This document shows, one piece after another, positions 1-9,102 of a DNA stretch of 64,000 nt. This DNA comes from Acinetobacter puyangensis (GTDB lineage: Bacteria > Pseudomonadota > Gammaproteobacteria > Pseudomonadales > Moraxellaceae): assembly GCF_900096995.1 (NCBI RefSeq), contig NZ_OANT01000001.1, positions 558,001 to 622,000 on the forward strand. Direction: 5' to 3'. Position 1 is the stretch's first letter. Each line of letters opens with the position of its first letter. The translations under genes were made by a program, and so were the position numbers. The notes below the pieces were generated by a model. It did no database searches, was not told the origin of the DNA, and worked only from the letters and a program-made list of their open reading frames with translations.

Positions 1-79
1 TTGAACCACCAATGGCAATCATATTCAGATGGCGTGCACTTAATTTACGTTGTAAATGCTGATTTGAAGTGTCAGTCAT
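1..79 (-). CDS. Amino acid permease (APC family), N-terminal fragment
   Basis: The frame opens with ATG at 77-79 and runs off the left edge, giving 26 codons. The peptide is a hydrophilic leader followed by KLSARHLNMIAIGGS, the start of the first membrane helix in amino acid permeases of the LysP/AroP/CycA type. An AGGA ribosome-binding site lies about 6 bases upstream of the ATG. Only the N-terminus is visible, so the substrate cannot be told. It is on the same strand as rsmC and begins 18 bases after the rsmC stop. Confidence 0.75.
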   Translation of the reverse strand, partial: MTDTSNQHLQRKLSARHLNMIAIGGS

Positions 80-97
80 AGATCGTCCTGATGAAGA

Positions 98-1105
98 TTA
101 CTTTTTATTGGCATAAAAGACTTTAAAACCGTTTTGATCAGATTTAATCTGACAATGCCCAAAGCTGTTTTCGATAAACGGCTGATAATTTAGAAAACGG
201 TTGGCCACAATCCATAATTCCCCGGCAGATCTGAGCAGCGCCTTTGAAAACTGGCACAGATTTTCACTGGCCTGATAATGGGTTTTAATCCCTTGATGAA
301 AGGGTGGGTTACTAACAATTGCATGAAAGCGACCATCAACATCCCGAATATCGGTAATGGCAATGGTGGTCAGTTGAGGGGAGATGTTATTTCTGGCAAA
401 GGTGAGCTGTGTAGAATGTAAAGCAAAAGCATCAATATCTACCGCAGTAATGTGATTTTTGGGATTTGATTTTGCCAATATGGCAGAGATGATTCCTGCG
501 CCACAGCCAAAATCCAGAATTTTACCTGCTTTGACCTGTGCTAAAAATGGCAGGATTTGTTGTGTTCCAATATCCAGATGGTCTTGACTAAATACACCAG
601 GTAAAGCACAAATATCCAGATGGGTTTGCTTGAATGTATATTGATAATGTTTAAGCCATGCCTCTAGCGGTTTTACCTGATGTTGCTGCTGGGCTTTGAC
701 TTGCCAGAGTTGACAATGACGTGCGCTATCAATTTTAACAGGCTTAGCAAAAGCCTGTAATTGTTTGGCTGCACCTTCAATGCCGGCTTTTTTCTCGCCC
801 ACCAGAAAAATCGGTTTATCCTGTCCTAATATTGCGGCGCAATGTTCAAGCACATAGTTGAGTAATTCTTTGGCTTTGGGAATAAAAATAATTGCCTGAT
901 CAAAGGTTTGCTGTGGCGGGACAATGTCAAATACACTGTGATAACCGGATTGCAAAAAGTATTGATGGTCAGCAAAGTTCCAGCTCCAGATCGAAACTGT
1001 CGCATCCAGTGATTGACTAAGCTGATCCTGAGGTGCATTGACCAATAAAATATTACCTGAAAATAGTTCAGGTTGTCGTAGAAGCACTTCACTTTTTGCA
1101 TCCAT
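98..1105 (-). CDS. rsmC: 16S rRNA (guanine1207-N2)-methyltransferase RsmC
   Basis: This is a SAM-dependent methylase of 16S rRNA G1207, 335 residues long (family about 340). The N-terminal half is the degenerate methylase-like domain and opens with SEVLLRQ. The C-terminal half carries the SAM-binding loop DFGCGAG (about residues 198-204) and the catalytic motif SNPPF (about 265-269). An upstream in-frame ATG at 1141 would add 12 residues, but the ATG at 1105 has a TGAGG ribosome-binding site 9 bases upstream and gives the usual MDxxSEVLLR start. It is followed on the same strand by the amino acid permease. Confidence 0.93.
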   Translation of the reverse strand: MDAKSEVLLRQPELFSGNILLVNAPQDQLSQSLDATVSIWSWNFADHQYFLQSGYHSVFDIVPPQQTFDQAIIFIPKAKELLNYVLEHCAAILGQDKPIFLVGEKKAGIEGAAKQLQAFAKPVKIDSARHCQLWQVKAQQQHQVKPLEAWLKHYQYTFKQTHLDICALPGVFSQDHLDIGTQQILPFLAQVKAGKILDFGCGAGIISAILAKSNPKNHITAVDIDAFALHSTQLTFARNNISPQLTTIAITDIRDVDGRFHAIVSNPPFHQGIKTHYQASENLCQFSKALLRSAGELWIVANRFLNYQPFIENSFGHCQIKSDQNGFKVFYANKK

Positions 1106-1156
1106 CGTTATACACCTCAGTTTTAAAGCTTCATTACACATGCTGAATTAAATACT

Positions 1157-2521
1157 TTATTCAGATTTTGTATCTGGTAGAACGAAATTCAGGATCAATG
1201 CAGCGATGCCACCAGTTGCCACACCTGAACTGAAAATATTACGGATAATCTCGGGCATATGTTTTAAAAAGTCCGGTACTTGTGCAATACCAAGTCCTAA
1301 ACCTAATGATACGGCAATAATTAACAAGGCCCGTCGATCCAGTTTAATCCCGGCCAGAATATTAATCCCTGAAGCGGCAACTGCGCCAAACATGACCATC
1401 ACTGCGCCGCCCAAAACTGCCTGTGGTACTGCCTGAACTACGGCTGCGATTTTAGGAAATAGACCCAAAATAATCAGCATGGCGGCAATCCATAGACCCA
1501 CATAACGGCTGGCAACACCGGTCAGTTGAATGACACCATTGTTCTGGGCAAAAACTGAACTTGGAAAGGTATTGAAAATGCCGGCCAGAAAAGAATTTGC
1601 ACCATTCACCAGTACACCACCTTTGATCCGTTGCATCCAGATCGGTCCGCTCACGGGTTCTTTGGAAATCTTGCTGGTGGCGGTAATATCTCCAATCGCT
1701 TCCAGTGAGGTCACAAGATAAATAAAGGCGAGTGGAATAAACAATGACCAGGAAAAACTCAAACCAAAATGCAAAGGTGTGGGCAACTGAAAAGACGGTG
1801 CTTGACCAAGGGCAGTAAAATCTAGATGCCCCATAAAGGCTGCGAGAATATACCCGATTACCAAGGCAATTAAAATAGCCGAGCTTTTAATCCAGATGAT
1901 TGAAATACGATTCAGTAGAATAATAATTGCCAGTACACTACATGACATAATGATATTATCGCTATTGGCAAAACTGCCATCACCCAAAGCAGCATAACCA
2001 CCGCCCATACTAATCAGTCCCTCTTTAATCAGGGTTAATCCGATGAGTAACACCACAATGCCAGTGACCAGCGGGGTAATCAACATTTTGATCCAGGGCA
2101 GAATACGTGAAACACCCATTTCGATAAATGCGCCACAGATTACTACACCAAAAATTGCGGACATCACTTGTTGATAAGGCGTACCATTGGCGATCATCAC
2201 TGAACCAATCGCCATGATCGGACCAATAAAATTAAAACTGGTGCCTTGTACAATCAATAATTCCGCACCGAATGGTCCGACACGCTTGCATTGTAAAAAA
2301 GTTGCAATACCGGAAATCATCAGCGACATCGATAAAATCATGGTGGTTTCATGCGCCGGAACACCCAAAGCACCGCAAATGAGCAAACCCGGTGTCACAA
2401 TCGGCACTAAAATCGCAAGTAAATGTTGTAATGCTGCAAAAAAAGCCGCGAGTGGTTTAGGGCGTGCATCAATGCCGTAAATTAGATTGTGTTTTGAGGA
2501 ATCTTTAGATAATTCAGTCAT
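1157..2521 (-). CDS. xanP: Xanthine permease, NCS2 family (XanP-like)
   Basis: An inner-membrane purine:proton symporter of the nucleobase:cation symporter-2 family, 454 residues with about 12-14 hydrophobic segments. Diagnostic elements are the QH pair in the first helix (ALQHLLA, about residue 32), the helix-8 glutamate in TSLEAIGDITAT, and the family signature QNNGVIQLTGVASR. The sequence around KGGVLVNGANSF resembles XanP more than uracil permease, which points to xanthine, but specificity is inferred from similarity only. It ends 15 bases before the long rsmC frame and is divergent from typA. Confidence 0.85.
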   Translation of the reverse strand: MTELSKDSSKHNLIYGIDARPKPLAAFFAALQHLLAILVPIVTPGLLICGALGVPAHETTMILSMSLMISGIATFLQCKRVGPFGAELLIVQGTSFNFIGPIMAIGSVMIANGTPYQQVMSAIFGVVICGAFIEMGVSRILPWIKMLITPLVTGIVVLLIGLTLIKEGLISMGGGYAALGDGSFANSDNIIMSCSVLAIIILLNRISIIWIKSSAILIALVIGYILAAFMGHLDFTALGQAPSFQLPTPLHFGLSFSWSLFIPLAFIYLVTSLEAIGDITATSKISKEPVSGPIWMQRIKGGVLVNGANSFLAGIFNTFPSSVFAQNNGVIQLTGVASRYVGLWIAAMLIILGLFPKIAAVVQAVPQAVLGGAVMVMFGAVAASGINILAGIKLDRRALLIIAVSLGLGLGIAQVPDFLKHMPEIIRNIFSSGVATGGIAALILNFVLPDTKSE

Positions 2522-2622
2522 GTAAAAAATACATTAGCGTAGCGAAAGTAGCGTATTCTAAAGGAGAGCTAGTCAATGAGAAAGCAAAAAACATATAAAT
2601 TATGAAAACTGGTCGAAATGTC

Positions 2623-2665
2623 GTGAAACTGTCACTACTCAATGCTATGCTTTTTGCTGTATAAT
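2623..2665 (+). promoter_or_regulatory. Candidate typA promoter region
   Basis: Two overlapping -10 candidates precede typA. TATGCT (2646-2651) has an extended TGC in front and GTGAAA (2623-2628) at 17-bp spacing. TATAAT (2660-2665) has no good -35. The leader from here to the typA ATG is only about 40 bases. Pattern match only. Confidence 0.35.
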
Positions 2666-2699
2666 TTGTCCTCAAATTTTTTGGTAGCATTCAAAGTCC

Positions 2700-4535
2700 A
2701 TGTCAGATATTAAAAATCTTCGTAACATCGCAATTATTGCGCACGTTGACCACGGTAAAACCACATTAGTCGATAAACTTTTACAACAGTCTGGTGCACT
2801 TGGTGACCGAGCGGGCGAGATTGAGCGTATCATGGATTCGAATGCGCTGGAAAGTGAACGTGGGATTACCATTCTTGCAAAAAATACCTCCATTACTTGG
2901 TTGGATAAACGTACTGATACCACATACCGTATCAACATCGTTGACACCCCGGGACATGCTGACTTTGGTGGTGAAGTAGAACGTGTCATGTCCATGGTTG
3001 ACTGTGTACTACTTCTGGTTGATTCACAGGAAGGTCCAATGCCACAAACCCGTTTTGTGACACAAAAAGCCTTTGCCCGTGGTTTAAAACCAATTGTAAT
3101 TATCAACAAGGTCGACAAACCAAGCGCACGTCCGGATTGGGTCATTGATCAGGTATTTGACCTGTTTGATAACCTTGGTGCGACAGATGAGCAACTAGAT
3201 TTTCCTATCGTTTATGCATCAGGCTTACGTGGTGTGGCCGGTCCTTCTCCAGAAGAACTTGCCGAAGATATGACTCCATTGTTCGAAACAATTGTGGATA
3301 TTGTTGAACCACCAGCAGTTGATGCTGATGGTCCATTCCAGATGCAAATTTCATCATTGGACTATAATAGTTTTGTTGGTGTTATTGGTGTTGGTCGTAT
3401 TCAGCGTGGTTCGGTGAAATTAAATACACCTGTTACAGTGATCGATAAAGAAGGTAAAACCCGTAATGGTCGTATCCTGAAAATCATGGGTTATCATGGT
3501 TTGGAGCGTATTGATGTAGAAGAAGCATCAGCAGGGGATATCGTCTGTATTACAGGTATTGATGCATTAAATATTTCCGATACGATCTGTGATCCGAAAA
3601 ATGTTGAAGCATTGCCACCATTGTCTGTTGATGAACCGACCGTATCCATGACATTCCAGGTAAATAATTCACCGTTTGCCGGTAAAGAAGGTAAATTCGT
3701 GACTTCACGTAATATTCGTGAACGTCTGGATCGTGAATTAATTCATAACGTGGCACTTCGTGTTGAAGATACCGATAGTCCAGACCGCTTCAAGGTATCT
3801 GGTCGTGGAGAGCTACATCTTTCTGTATTGATCGAAAATATGCGTCGTGAAGGTTTTGAAATGGGCGTTTCACGTCCACAAGTCATCATGAAAGAAATTG
3901 ATGGTGAAAAACAAGAGCCATACGAAAACGTAACTTTTGACGTTGAAGAACAGCATCAGGGTTCTGTAATGGAACAAATGGGTTTCCGTAAAGGTGAAAT
4001 GACCAATATGGAAGTTGACGGTAAAGGTCGTATCCGTATTGAGGCAACTGTACCTTCACGTGGTCTGATCGGTTTCCGTTCCGAGTTTTTGACCATGACC
4101 TCCGGTACAGGGATCATGACATCAAGCTTTTCACATTATGGTCCTGCAAAACAAGGGACTGTTGCGAAACGTCAAAATGGTGTATTGATTTCAATGGTTC
4201 AAGGTACTTGTCTTGGTTATGCACTATTTACCCTTCAAGACCGTGGTCGTTTATTTGCTAAACCACAGTTGGAAGTATATGAAGGCATGATTATTGGTAT
4301 TAACTCTCGTTCAGATGATATGACAGTGAACCCAACCAAAGCAAAACAGTTAACCAACGTGCGTGCATCAGGTACTGATGAAGCATTAACGTTAACGCCA
4401 GCAGTGGAATATACGCTGGAACAAGCATTGGAATTCATTGAAGATGATGAATTGGTTGAAGTGACACCAAAATCAATCCGTATCCGTAAGCGTTATTTGA
4501 CTGAGAATGAACGTAAACGTAATCGTGATAAATAA
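2700..4535 (+). CDS. typA: Translational GTPase TypA/BipA
   Basis: A ribosome-associated GTPase of the EF-G/LepA class, involved in 50S assembly and stress adaptation. It has 611 residues, normal for the family. G motifs are clear: AHVDHGKTT (14-22), RGITI (54-58), DTPGHADF (82-89) and NKVDK (136-140). EF-Tu domain 2, EF-G-like domains III and V, and the BipA-specific C-terminal domain ending in KRNRDK follow. The ATG at 2700 gives the canonical MSDIKNLRNIAIIAHVDHGKT start although no strong ribosome-binding site precedes it. It is monocistronic, with a strong hairpin terminator 37 bases after the stop. Confidence 0.97.
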   Translation: MSDIKNLRNIAIIAHVDHGKTTLVDKLLQQSGALGDRAGEIERIMDSNALESERGITILAKNTSITWLDKRTDTTYRINIVDTPGHADFGGEVERVMSMVDCVLLLVDSQEGPMPQTRFVTQKAFARGLKPIVIINKVDKPSARPDWVIDQVFDLFDNLGATDEQLDFPIVYASGLRGVAGPSPEELAEDMTPLFETIVDIVEPPAVDADGPFQMQISSLDYNSFVGVIGVGRIQRGSVKLNTPVTVIDKEGKTRNGRILKIMGYHGLERIDVEEASAGDIVCITGIDALNISDTICDPKNVEALPPLSVDEPTVSMTFQVNNSPFAGKEGKFVTSRNIRERLDRELIHNVALRVEDTDSPDRFKVSGRGELHLSVLIENMRREGFEMGVSRPQVIMKEIDGEKQEPYENVTFDVEEQHQGSVMEQMGFRKGEMTNMEVDGKGRIRIEATVPSRGLIGFRSEFLTMTSGTGIMTSSFSHYGPAKQGTVAKRQNGVLISMVQGTCLGYALFTLQDRGRLFAKPQLEVYEGMIIGINSRSDDMTVNPTKAKQLTNVRASGTDEALTLTPAVEYTLEQALEFIEDDELVEVTPKSIRIRKRYLTENERKRNRDK

Positions 4536-4571
4536 AGAAGCTATTCGCTTAGATTTTTAAAATCTGAACTT

Positions 4572-4606
4572 AAAATGCCAATCAGAAAATAGATTGGCAT
4601 TTTTAT
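4572..4606 (+). terminator. Rho-independent terminator of typA
   Basis: A perfect 12-bp stem (4572-4583 with 4592-4603, AAAATGCCAATC pairing GATTGGCATTTT) with an 8-base loop ends in a T run. Confidence 0.9.
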
Positions 4607-4818
4607 TGGGTGATAAATAGATGACATTAAGTTCAGTTACGAAGAACGCTTATATTGTTTTTAATGAATACTTTGTTTGTTGTGCCAAGATGAATAACAT
4701 GGAACATATAAGCTTTTGCGTTTCTACATGTCAGAATCGTTCCCTTGAGATATTTACTAATCCACTTTATTAGTCTTAAAATCACCAAGCCAATATCTTA
4801 GTTCAAATCGAAAACATA
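4607..4818. other. Gene-free spacer between typA and secB
   Basis: About 210 bases between two terminators, the larger part of the roughly 400-base typA-secB gap. I see no open frame with a ribosome-binding site. An imperfect inverted pair (GCTTATAT near 4648 and ATATAAGC near 4706) is too weak to call a small RNA. Confidence 0.5.
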
Positions 4819-4854
4819 AAAATAGGGAAATGATCATCGTCATTTCCCTATTTT
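4819..4854 (-). terminator. Terminator of the rhodanese-grxC-secB operon
   Basis: A perfect 15-bp stem (4819-4833 with 4840-4854) around a 6-base loop. A and T runs on both sides mean it can work in either direction. It lies about 80 bases after the secB stop. Confidence 0.9.
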
Positions 4855-4935
4855 CTACACTACCATATCACCGTTAAAACATCCGACTTTAAATTGAAGG
4901 CGCAAGCTTTGTCCGGCTAGATAGGTTTGGTTTGA

Positions 4936-5397
4936 TTAAGCCTGACCTTCAGCATCTGCTTGTTGTAAGCGTTGGATATTCGCTTCAAACTCAGCATCAA
5001 AGTTGATTGGGCTAAGCAATAATTGTGGGAAGCTGCCTTTGCTGACCAAATCATTCACTGCTTCACGCAGGAAAGGGAATAAGATATTTGGGCAATATGC
5101 GCCTAAAATATATGGTAGACGTTCTTGCTCAACATTTTCAATTAAGAAAATCCCGGCTTGCGTCACATCCACAATAAATGCAGTTTCATCGTTATTGGTT
5201 GCAGTAACCACAACTTTTAATGCCACTTCATAATGTGTCGGATCAAGTTGCTCGGCAGCAGAAGACAGGTTAATCCCTAATTCCGGTTGCCATTCCTTGG
5301 TAAAAACTTGTGCCCCAGGTACTTCAAAAGAAGCATCTTTTACATAAATACGTTCAAGCGCCAGTTGTGATTGTGCTGCTTGTTGTTCTTCGCTCAT
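4936..5397 (-). CDS. secB: Protein-export chaperone SecB
   Basis: A cytosolic homotetrameric chaperone that keeps preproteins unfolded and hands them to SecA. It has 153 residues, family-typical. It contains the conserved [12 protein letters not shown] segment (about 18-29), the FLIENV strand, and the [20 protein letters not shown] block that forms the client groove. An acidic C-terminal tail follows. It is the last gene of a rhodanese-grxC-secB operon, the order also seen in enterobacteria. Confidence 0.97.
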   Translation of the reverse strand: MSEEQQAAQSQLALERIYVKDASFEVPGAQVFTKEWQPELGINLSSAAEQLDPTHYEVALKVVVTATNNDETAFIVDVTQAGIFLIENVEQERLPYILGAYCPNILFPFLREAVNDLVSKGSFPQLLLSPINFDAEFEANIQRLQQADAEGQA

Positions 5398-5429
5398 TGT
5401 TGAATCCTTGATTAAATGGAAGTGAGTGC

Positions 5430-5690
5430 TTAGTTGTTTAAAAGCTGATCAAGCTGACCCTGACGCTCTAAGGCATAAAGCTGGTCAAAGCCGCCAATAA
5501 ATTGATCATTAATAAAAATCTGCGGTACGGTACGATGATGGGTGCGTTGCATCAATTCGCTGCGTACTTCTGCTGGTTCTGTTGATAAATTAATTTCTTG
5601 GTATGCGATCCCTTTACGTTCGAGCAATTGTTTGGCACGAATACAATAAGGGCACACAGTTGTAGAATAAACAACAACATTCGCTGTCAT
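5430..5690 (-). CDS. grxC: Glutaredoxin 3 (GrxC)
   Basis: A small dithiol glutaredoxin of 86 residues. The CPYC active site is near residues 14-17, cis-proline TVPQIFI is near 57, and the glutathione-binding GGFDQL follows. A longer frame starts with TTG at 5705, but the ATG at 5690 gives the family N-terminus and has a GGAG 9 bases upstream that overlaps the stop of the preceding rhodanese gene. This suggests translational coupling. It probably reduces disulfides using glutathione in the cytosol. Confidence 0.95.
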   Translation of the reverse strand: MTANVVVYSTTVCPYCIRAKQLLERKGIAYQEINLSTEPAEVRSELMQRTHHRTVPQIFINDQFIGGFDQLYALERQGQLDQLLNN

Positions 5691-5706
5691 GCTTGTACGC
5701 TCCAAT

Positions 5707-6114
5707 TTATTTAGATTTGACTAAAGGTAAACCTTGACCTTTCCAGTTGATAATTCCACCATCTAAGCGGTAACTATCCTGATGCCCAACTTTTTGTAAT
5801 GCAGTACCTGCAACCTGACCCATATTGCAAATAAAGATCAAAGGACGATCAGTGGTTTTTAATTCTTCTACGTGTTTTTCAAGTTGACTATAAGGAATAT
5901 TGCGACTACCGCTAATATGTCCTTGTTTAAAGTCTTTACCGTCACGTAAATCGATCAGCATGGCATTTTGTGCTTTCGTTAAGATACCTAAAGATTGTGG
6001 TGAAATTTTACGACCACTACGACGGCTTTCAAACACGAAGAATAGGATAATCAAAACACCCAGAATGCCAAACAAAATTGGGTGATTACCCATAAATTCG
6101 AACCAACGTTCCAC
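5707..6114 (-). CDS. Membrane-anchored rhodanese-like protein (YibN type)
   Basis: 135 residues: one N-terminal transmembrane helix (about 12-28), then a single rhodanese domain from about residue 40 with DLRDGKDFKQGHISGS and the active-site loop CNMGQVAG (Cys about 96). The start is GTG at 6112-6114, supported by AAGGTGA a few bases upstream. It is the first gene of the operon with grxC and secB, matching the yibN-grxC-secB arrangement. The sulfur acceptor is unknown. Confidence 0.85.
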   Translation of the reverse strand: MERWFEFMGNHPILFGILGVLIILFFVFESRRSGRKISPQSLGILTKAQNAMLIDLRDGKDFKQGHISGSRNIPYSQLEKHVEELKTTDRPLIFICNMGQVAGTALQKVGHQDSYRLDGGIINWKGQGLPLVKSK

Positions 6115-6203
6115 AATTCACCTTATGTTAATATCTAAATCGAGCACAGTATAACGCATATATGGTGCTATAAAATCGAACTTCAAGCGCATTTAATCGC
6201 AAT

Positions 6204-7277
6204 TTAGGATTTTTCTGCATCCTCAAGTTCATTCAACAGACGATTCATACTATTCAATCGTCGTTGCAGTACCAGCCCCTGAGCTGCGGCATCACGTAAA
6301 GCACATTTTTTTTCATGTTGATGGGTACAGTTACGGAACTGGCATTGTCCGTAAAATGGCTCAAACTCCGGAAAACCTGCATAAATATTCTTTTCGCTCA
6401 AATGCCACAAACCAAATTCACGAATCCCGGGAGAATCAATCAATGCGCCCTGTGTGCCAAACTGAATTAAACGGGTCGACGTCGTCGTATGTTGCCCGAG
6501 TGCCGAATTTTCAGAAATAATATTGGTCTTTTGAGCAGCTTCTGGAATCATGGTGTTGATTAAAGAGCTTTTACCTACACCGGATTGCCCGACAAATACC
6601 ACGGTTTGATCCTGAATCTTTTGCGACAAATATCGTGGGTGATACGGGCTGTCTTCCGCTGCATTGGCGTGTGTGATACAGGTGTCATAGCCCAGTTTTT
6701 GATATTCTTCCAGAAATGCGTTGGCTTGGGAATCTGTTGTTAATAAATCTGCCTTATTGAGCACCAATAATGGTTGAATATCTGCATTCTCACAGGCAAC
6801 GAGATAGCGATCAAGCAGACCTGCCGAAGGTTCTGGTGAGGGTGCAAAAATAATCACAATTAAACCGACGTTCGCTGCAACAGGTTTTAATTTATGATAT
6901 CGATCAGGGCGGCTTAATAATGACGTACGCGGATGTAGGGCTGTGATCACACCCAGACCGGTATTTGGATCAGCTTGCCACGTTACACGATCACCGGTAA
7001 TTAAGGCATCCAGATTGGTACGGGTATGACAACGCCAGATATCACCGAGTTGAATGGGACGCCAGAATACTTCGGGTTCACCTTCAATGGTTTGAGGGGC
7101 GGCAGGTGGGGATTTTGGCAGTGAGCAGACTTGTACCTCCAGTTGACGTCCATAATGTTGCACAATCAGACCTTCGATATCCAAATCATGATCGAATTCT
7201 TGTTGTCGATTTTTTTGCTGCTTTTCAATACGGCGCTGTTGCTGTTCGGTTAAACGTCGCTTACGAATTAAAGCCAT
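6204..7277 (-). CDS. rsgA: Ribosome small subunit-dependent GTPase RsgA
   Basis: A late 30S assembly GTPase, 357 residues. The order of motifs is circularly permuted as expected: an OB-fold N-terminal domain, then NKADLL (G4), GQSGVGKSSLI (G1) and DSPGIREFGL (G3). The C-terminal zinc knuckle CQFRNCTHQHEKKC follows. A basic, Gln-rich N-terminal extension (RKRRLTEQQQRRIEKQQ) precedes the OB fold, as in other gamma-proteobacterial RsgA. It is divergent from orn, an association seen in many relatives. Confidence 0.96.
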   Translation of the reverse strand: MALIRKRRLTEQQQRRIEKQQKNRQQEFDHDLDIEGLIVQHYGRQLEVQVCSLPKSPPAAPQTIEGEPEVFWRPIQLGDIWRCHTRTNLDALITGDRVTWQADPNTGLGVITALHPRTSLLSRPDRYHKLKPVAANVGLIVIIFAPSPEPSAGLLDRYLVACENADIQPLLVLNKADLLTTDSQANAFLEEYQKLGYDTCITHANAAEDSPYHPRYLSQKIQDQTVVFVGQSGVGKSSLINTMIPEAAQKTNIISENSALGQHTTTSTRLIQFGTQGALIDSPGIREFGLWHLSEKNIYAGFPEFEPFYGQCQFRNCTHQHEKKCALRDAAAQGLVLQRRLNSMNRLLNELEDAEKS

Positions 7278-7406
7278 TCATCCTCGATATCGTCATAAAA
7301 AATTGGGATAGGCAAAAATAGCATGAAGAGTAGGTATATTTACAGTGTGCAACAAAAAATTTTGCTAATATGTATATTGAAACAAACAGGATAAGTAAGA
7401 ATTTTC

Positions 7407-7964
7407 ATGAGCAGCGCTGCCGACACACGTTTAATCTGGATTGATCTTGAAATGACAGGTTTAGATACCGATAAAGATCAGATTATTGAAATTGCAACAA
7501 TTATTACTGATGATGAGCTAAATATCCTCGCCGAAGGGCCGGTATTGGCGATTCATCAATCTGACCAAATCCTCAATGCCATGGATGAATGGAATACACG
7601 TCAGCATGGCCAATCAGGTTTGATTGAACGTGTACGACGTAGTCAGTTAACTGCGCGCGATGCCGAACAACAAACTATTGAATTTTTAAAAAAATGGGTG
7701 AATGCAAAAATTTCCCCAATGTGCGGCAACTCAATTTGCCAAGATCGCCGCTTTATGCATCGGTTAATGCCGGAACTTGAACAGTATTTTCACTATCGTA
7801 ATCTGGATGTGTCTTCTGTAAAAGAATTGGCAAAACGTTGGCGGCCTGAAATCATGAGTGGTTTGAAGAAAGATGCCTCCCATCTGGCTTTAGATGATAT
7901 TCGTGATTCTATTCGTGAACTCAAATATTACCGTGAATACTTTTTCCGTGTTGAACTAAAATAA
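7407..7964 (+). CDS. orn: Oligoribonuclease Orn
   Basis: A 3'-5' exoribonuclease that clears 2-5 nt RNAs and pGpG, the last step of c-di-GMP turnover. It has 185 residues. The DEDDh signature is visible: [10 protein letters not shown] (D and E, about 10-19), [12 protein letters not shown] (second D), and [12 protein letters not shown] (H and final D). The start ATG is at 7407, 130 bases from the divergent rsgA start. A strong terminator follows about 70 bases downstream. Confidence 0.97.
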   Translation: MSSAADTRLIWIDLEMTGLDTDKDQIIEIATIITDDELNILAEGPVLAIHQSDQILNAMDEWNTRQHGQSGLIERVRRSQLTARDAEQQTIEFLKKWVNAKISPMCGNSICQDRRFMHRLMPELEQYFHYRNLDVSSVKELAKRWRPEIMSGLKKDASHLALDDIRDSIRELKYYREYFFRVELK

Positions 7965-8032
7965 CAATAAAATCTGAATTTTTAGTTTAAGTTATTATAT
8001 TTAAAACCTTTTAATTATAATTGTGCCTATCT

Positions 8033-8059
8033 GATGCTTACGATCGTAAGCATCTTTTT
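8033..8059 (+). terminator. Terminator of orn
   Basis: A perfect 22-base palindrome at 8033-8054 (9-bp stem GATGCTTAC, loop GATC) followed by a run of five T. Confidence 0.9.
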
Positions 8060-8207
8060 AGAATTTAAGAGATAAAATAAATATACAAATTTTACATTGT
8101 TTTATGCTACATTGAACCAATTAAATAAAGTGGGATACCGTATCTCTGTATTCCAGTTGTGCTTCAAATTTTATAATTAACAATCAGTTTAATGGGACAT
8201 CAGTTTT

Positions 8208-8939
8208 ATGCAAAGTAATAACCCGATTCTTTCTCGTGTGGAAGTCAGGGCAGATTATAGCCACCCTATGAGTGTTGAAGGGGCTGTGCAAAAATCTGTC
8301 ATGCTTACCGTTATTGCAGCACTGGTCGGTGTTGCATTTTATATCTATTGTGCCATGACAAGTGCCTATAGCATTGCCAATGCAGGTTTGCTGGTTGGTG
8401 CAATCGGTTCTTTTGTTGTGGCAATGATTGCGACATTTAAAACCAATCTTGCGCCAACTCTGGCTGTGCCTTATGCATTGCTTGAAGGTGTATTCCTAGG
8501 TGGTATTTCTCTGTTTTTTGAAATGCGTTATCCGGGCATTGCATCGCAGGCATTATTGGCAACATTTGCCAGTGCCTTAACTATGTTTGCTTTATATCGC
8601 TTTGGTATTATTAAAGCCACTGCAAAATTTAAAGCCGTGGTGATTTCTGCCAGTATTGCGATTTTGGCGGTATTTGTGGTGCAGTGGATCATGACATTGG
8701 CATTTGGTAGCTCAATTCCGGGATTGTTTGAAAGTTCTTGGTTAGGCATTGGTTTTGCCGTGTTTGTTGCAATCATTGCTTCGCTTAACCTGATTCTGGA
8801 CTTTGACCTGATTGAAAATGGCGCTGCCAATGGCGCACCTAAAAGTTTTGAATGGCTCTGCGCAATTGCATTGTTGGCTACACTGGTCTGGATGTATATT
8901 TCTTTCTTGCGTTTGATCGGGCTACTCAACAACGATTAA
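8208..8939 (+). CDS. Bax inhibitor-1/YccA family membrane protein
   Basis: 243 residues with seven predicted hydrophobic helices and a short soluble N-terminus. The family-typical late motif LILDFDLIENGA (about residues 195-206) carries the acidic pair proposed as a proton or calcium sensor in BI-1 proteins. Homologues in bacteria (YbhL, YccA) are inner-membrane proteins of unclear role, and YccA modulates FtsH. It is monocistronic between terminators. Confidence 0.88.
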   Translation: MQSNNPILSRVEVRADYSHPMSVEGAVQKSVMLTVIAALVGVAFYIYCAMTSAYSIANAGLLVGAIGSFVVAMIATFKTNLAPTLAVPYALLEGVFLGGISLFFEMRYPGIASQALLATFASALTMFALYRFGIIKATAKFKAVVISASIAILAVFVVQWIMTLAFGSSIPGLFESSWLGIGFAVFVAIIASLNLILDFDLIENGAANGAPKSFEWLCAIALLATLVWMYISFLRLIGLLNND

Positions 8940-8975
8940 CCCTGAAATTTATTTTATACCTTAGGGTATAAATAT

Positions 8976-9010
8976 AAAAATAGCTTTGCGCATTGCAAGG
9001 CTATTTTTTT
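8976..9010 (+). terminator. Terminator of the BI-1 gene
   Basis: A 14-bp stem with one G-T wobble (8976-8989 with 8995-9008) closed by a 5-base loop and a run of T. A separate 18-base palindrome, TTATACCTTAGGGTATAA, lies just before it. Confidence 0.88.
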
Positions 9011-9102
9011 TGAGCTTAAAATTTTGGAAGATTTCAACCTTTACATTGCTATCGAATATTCGGCATGATGGGACAGTTTTTAGATGGTTTGAGATTGTTC
9101 AT

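Noticed and set aside
4640..4730. Possible small RNA between typA and secB
   Set aside because: Only a weak imperfect inverted pair, and no promoter plus terminator combination that would define a small RNA.
8986..9102. 39-codon N-terminal extension of fabI
   Set aside because: Lies over the preceding terminator, adds sequence absent from FabI proteins, and the ATG at 9103 gives the family N-terminus.
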